Assembly (NCBI GenBank): GCA_016932895.1 | Contig: JAFGCA010000238.1 | Coordinates: 1 to 14,595, forward strand | Length of the DNA: 14,595 bases | Reading direction: 5' to 3' | Source: Sedimentisphaerales bacterium | GTDB lineage: Bacteria > Planctomycetota > Phycisphaerae > Sedimentisphaerales > SG8-4 | Part shown: piece by piece, positions 13,440 through 14,595 of the stretch | Position numbering within the stretch: position 1 is the stretch's first letter | How the letters are laid out: every line of letters begins with the position of its first letter | Translations under genes and position numbers: made by a program | The notes under the pieces: model-generated | What the model saw: the letters and a program-made list of their open reading frames with translations, nothing else | Database searches by the model: none | Told to the model about the DNA's origin: nothing

Positions 13440-14595
13440 ATGGGTAGCGTGTTGTCAAATGTTCGTTCTGCGGTCGTGGGAGCGTGGTCGGCCGTGCGCG
13501 ATCGCGCCAAGGGGGTCGCCTCGTCCCCCCTGGACACGCCGGCGAGCAACAAACTGCGAGATTACCTGGACCGGATCAATCGTTCCGTCGCCAGAGACGT
13601 GGATTCCGAGGCCCCCGCCGACTTCCGCAGCGACGTGGACCCGGGCGCTCTCAACGCCCGCGCCCGCATCGGGCGCGAACCCGACGGGGAGTCGTGGCGG
13701 TCGTTCATCATCATTGAAATCTGCGGAACGATCCAGGCGCCGGAAGACAACGTCGAGGTCGATCTGGAAGTGACTCTGGGCGACGTCACGGACAAAGCCG
13801 CATCGGCCTTGCCCGCCCTGAACCGACCCAAACAGGGTCCGGTCGACGGCTCGTCCCATTTCAGCTACAGCACCGCCATGGGGCGGCTCTGTCATCAGAC
13901 CACCGTCCTGGAGGACTGGACGGCGGTGGCCCGCGTGTCGCCGGACTGGTTCGTTCTCCCGCGTCAGGGCAGTCGGCGGCTGCAATATCACGTCGCCGTC
14001 AAATCGCGTCAAAGTCGCGACTGTCTCGCCTCCGTTCGCTGCACCGGCACGTTCGAAAACGTGGAGCCCGGATACCTCGACATCGAAGACAACATGCAGC
14101 GGGTCAAGACCCTTGCGGTCGGGCTGGCCTTCAGCGTGGGGGCCGCACACAGCGAGCTACGCGAGGCCGAGGTGGAGGTCATTCACGCCTGGGTGCGCAC
14201 CAACTTCGGGTCCGCCAACGCTTCGAGCAAGGCCCGCACGGAGTTGCAACGGGCTCTGCAGAAAACCGCGGCCTTCTTCCGCAAAGGCGGACGATTGAAC
14301 GTGGAAGATATCTGCCGGGAGATCCTGAGCATCGCCCCGCTGGCCGGCCGGCTGGAGATGCTGGATCTGTGCCTCCGGGTCGTCGGCGCCAAGGGACAGG
14401 TCACCACGGCCGAGCTCACACTGCTCAAGGACCTCGCCGAATGGCTGGAAATCGGCATGGCTCGCCTGCGCGGCATGGTCGAGAAGGTCCTGCCCGTCCA
14501 CATGCACCAGACGCAGGACGCCGAGATGGTCCTGGGCGTTACCGACGAGATGAGCCGAGAGGAAATGCGCCGTCAGTTGAACCACGAGTACGCCA
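13440..14595 (+). CDS. TerB-domain protein, probably DjlA-like J-protein, C-terminus missing
   Basis: From ATG 13440 the frame stays open to the window end (385 codons). Residues 1-80 are helical and charged. Residues 85-210 are beta-rich (SFIIIEICGTI, NVEVDLEVTLGDVTD, RRLQYHVAVKSR), an accessory domain that I cannot name. Residues about 222-350 form a TerB-like helical domain (TLAVGLAFSVGAAHSELREA, EVIHAWVRTNFG, LAGRLEMLDLCLRVVGAKG, ELTLLKDLAEWLEI). After it, AEMVLGVTDEMSREEMRRQL (361-380) resembles the first two helices of a J domain; the HPD motif, if present, lies beyond the window. TerB followed by J is the DjlA order. J-proteins stimulate Hsp70 ATPase, which fits the gene 71 bases upstream. 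The ribosome site is weak and a GTG three codons later is an alternative start. No TM segment is seen in the visible part. Confidence 0.72.
   Translation, partial: MGSVLSNVRSAVVGAWSAVRDRAKGVASSPLDTPASNKLRDYLDRINRSVARDVDSEAPADFRSDVDPGALNARARIGREPDGESWRSFIIIEICGTIQAPEDNVEVDLEVTLGDVTDKAASALPALNRPKQGPVDGSSHFSYSTAMGRLCHQTTVLEDWTAVARVSPDWFVLPRQGSRRLQYHVAVKSRQSRDCLASVRCTGTFENVEPGYLDIEDNMQRVKTLAVGLAFSVGAAHSELREAEVEVIHAWVRTNFGSANASSKARTELQRALQKTAAFFRKGGRLNVEDICREILSIAPLAGRLEMLDLCLRVVGAKGQVTTAELTLLKDLAEWLEIGMARLRGMVEKVLPVHMHQTQDAEMVLGVTDEMSREEMRRQLNHEYA

Overview
The window is about 60% G+C bacterial chromosome. It combines a DUF6807 (PmoA-like) secreted protein, a LamG protein with a PEP-CTERM-like tail, RHS debris, a TPR tail of the kind found on STAND ATPases, and long tracts of degenerate intergenic repeats. 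Together these suggest Planctomycetota, perhaps the Phycisphaerae side. This assignment rests on gene content and repeat style; no rRNA or marker gene is present.

Layout. (a) 1-835, minus: DUF6807 protein, cut by the window start. (b) 1049-1220, plus: promoter, leader hairpin and tRNA-Lys(CTT). (c) 1331-1751, minus: two out-of-frame scraps of an RHS core. (d) 1746-3440: an IS110-family (IS1111-like) element with 14-bp subterminal inverted repeats, a 341-aa DEDD transposase and a long 3' noncoding part. That part carries a two-lobed structured RNA candidate. One loop holds nine bases identical to the sequence flanking the element's left end, as expected of a bridge RNA (seekRNA) target guide. 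(e) 3481-4338, minus: secreted LamG/PEP-CTERM protein with its own promoter. (f) 4439-5071: no gene; one pseudoknot-capable sequence. (g) 5072-5533, minus: small unknown protein with a good promoter. (h) 5655-6194, plus: broken TPR gene with an in-frame stop. (i) 6195-7268: composite repeats. (j) 7414-8028, plus: unknown secreted protein with a near-consensus promoter. (k) 8060-9565, minus: PAS-PAS histidine kinase without a neighbouring regulator. (l) 10204-14595, plus: a three-gene chaperone cluster.

The chaperone cluster is the main functional system. The first gene is a two-TM membrane protein ending in a GrpE-like nucleotide-exchange domain. The second is an Hsp70 that stops after the beta substrate-binding region and lacks the alpha-helical lid. 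The third has a beta-rich N-terminal region and a TerB-like helical domain, and is entering what looks like a J domain when the window ends, the TerB-J order of DjlA proteins. I infer a self-contained, membrane-tethered Hsp70 machine (exchange factor, Hsp70, J-protein) separate from housekeeping DnaKJ-GrpE. Its substrate is unknown.

The two items most worth following are the IS1111-like element, whose guide RNA can be tied to its own insertion site, and the membrane-anchored lidless Hsp70 operon.
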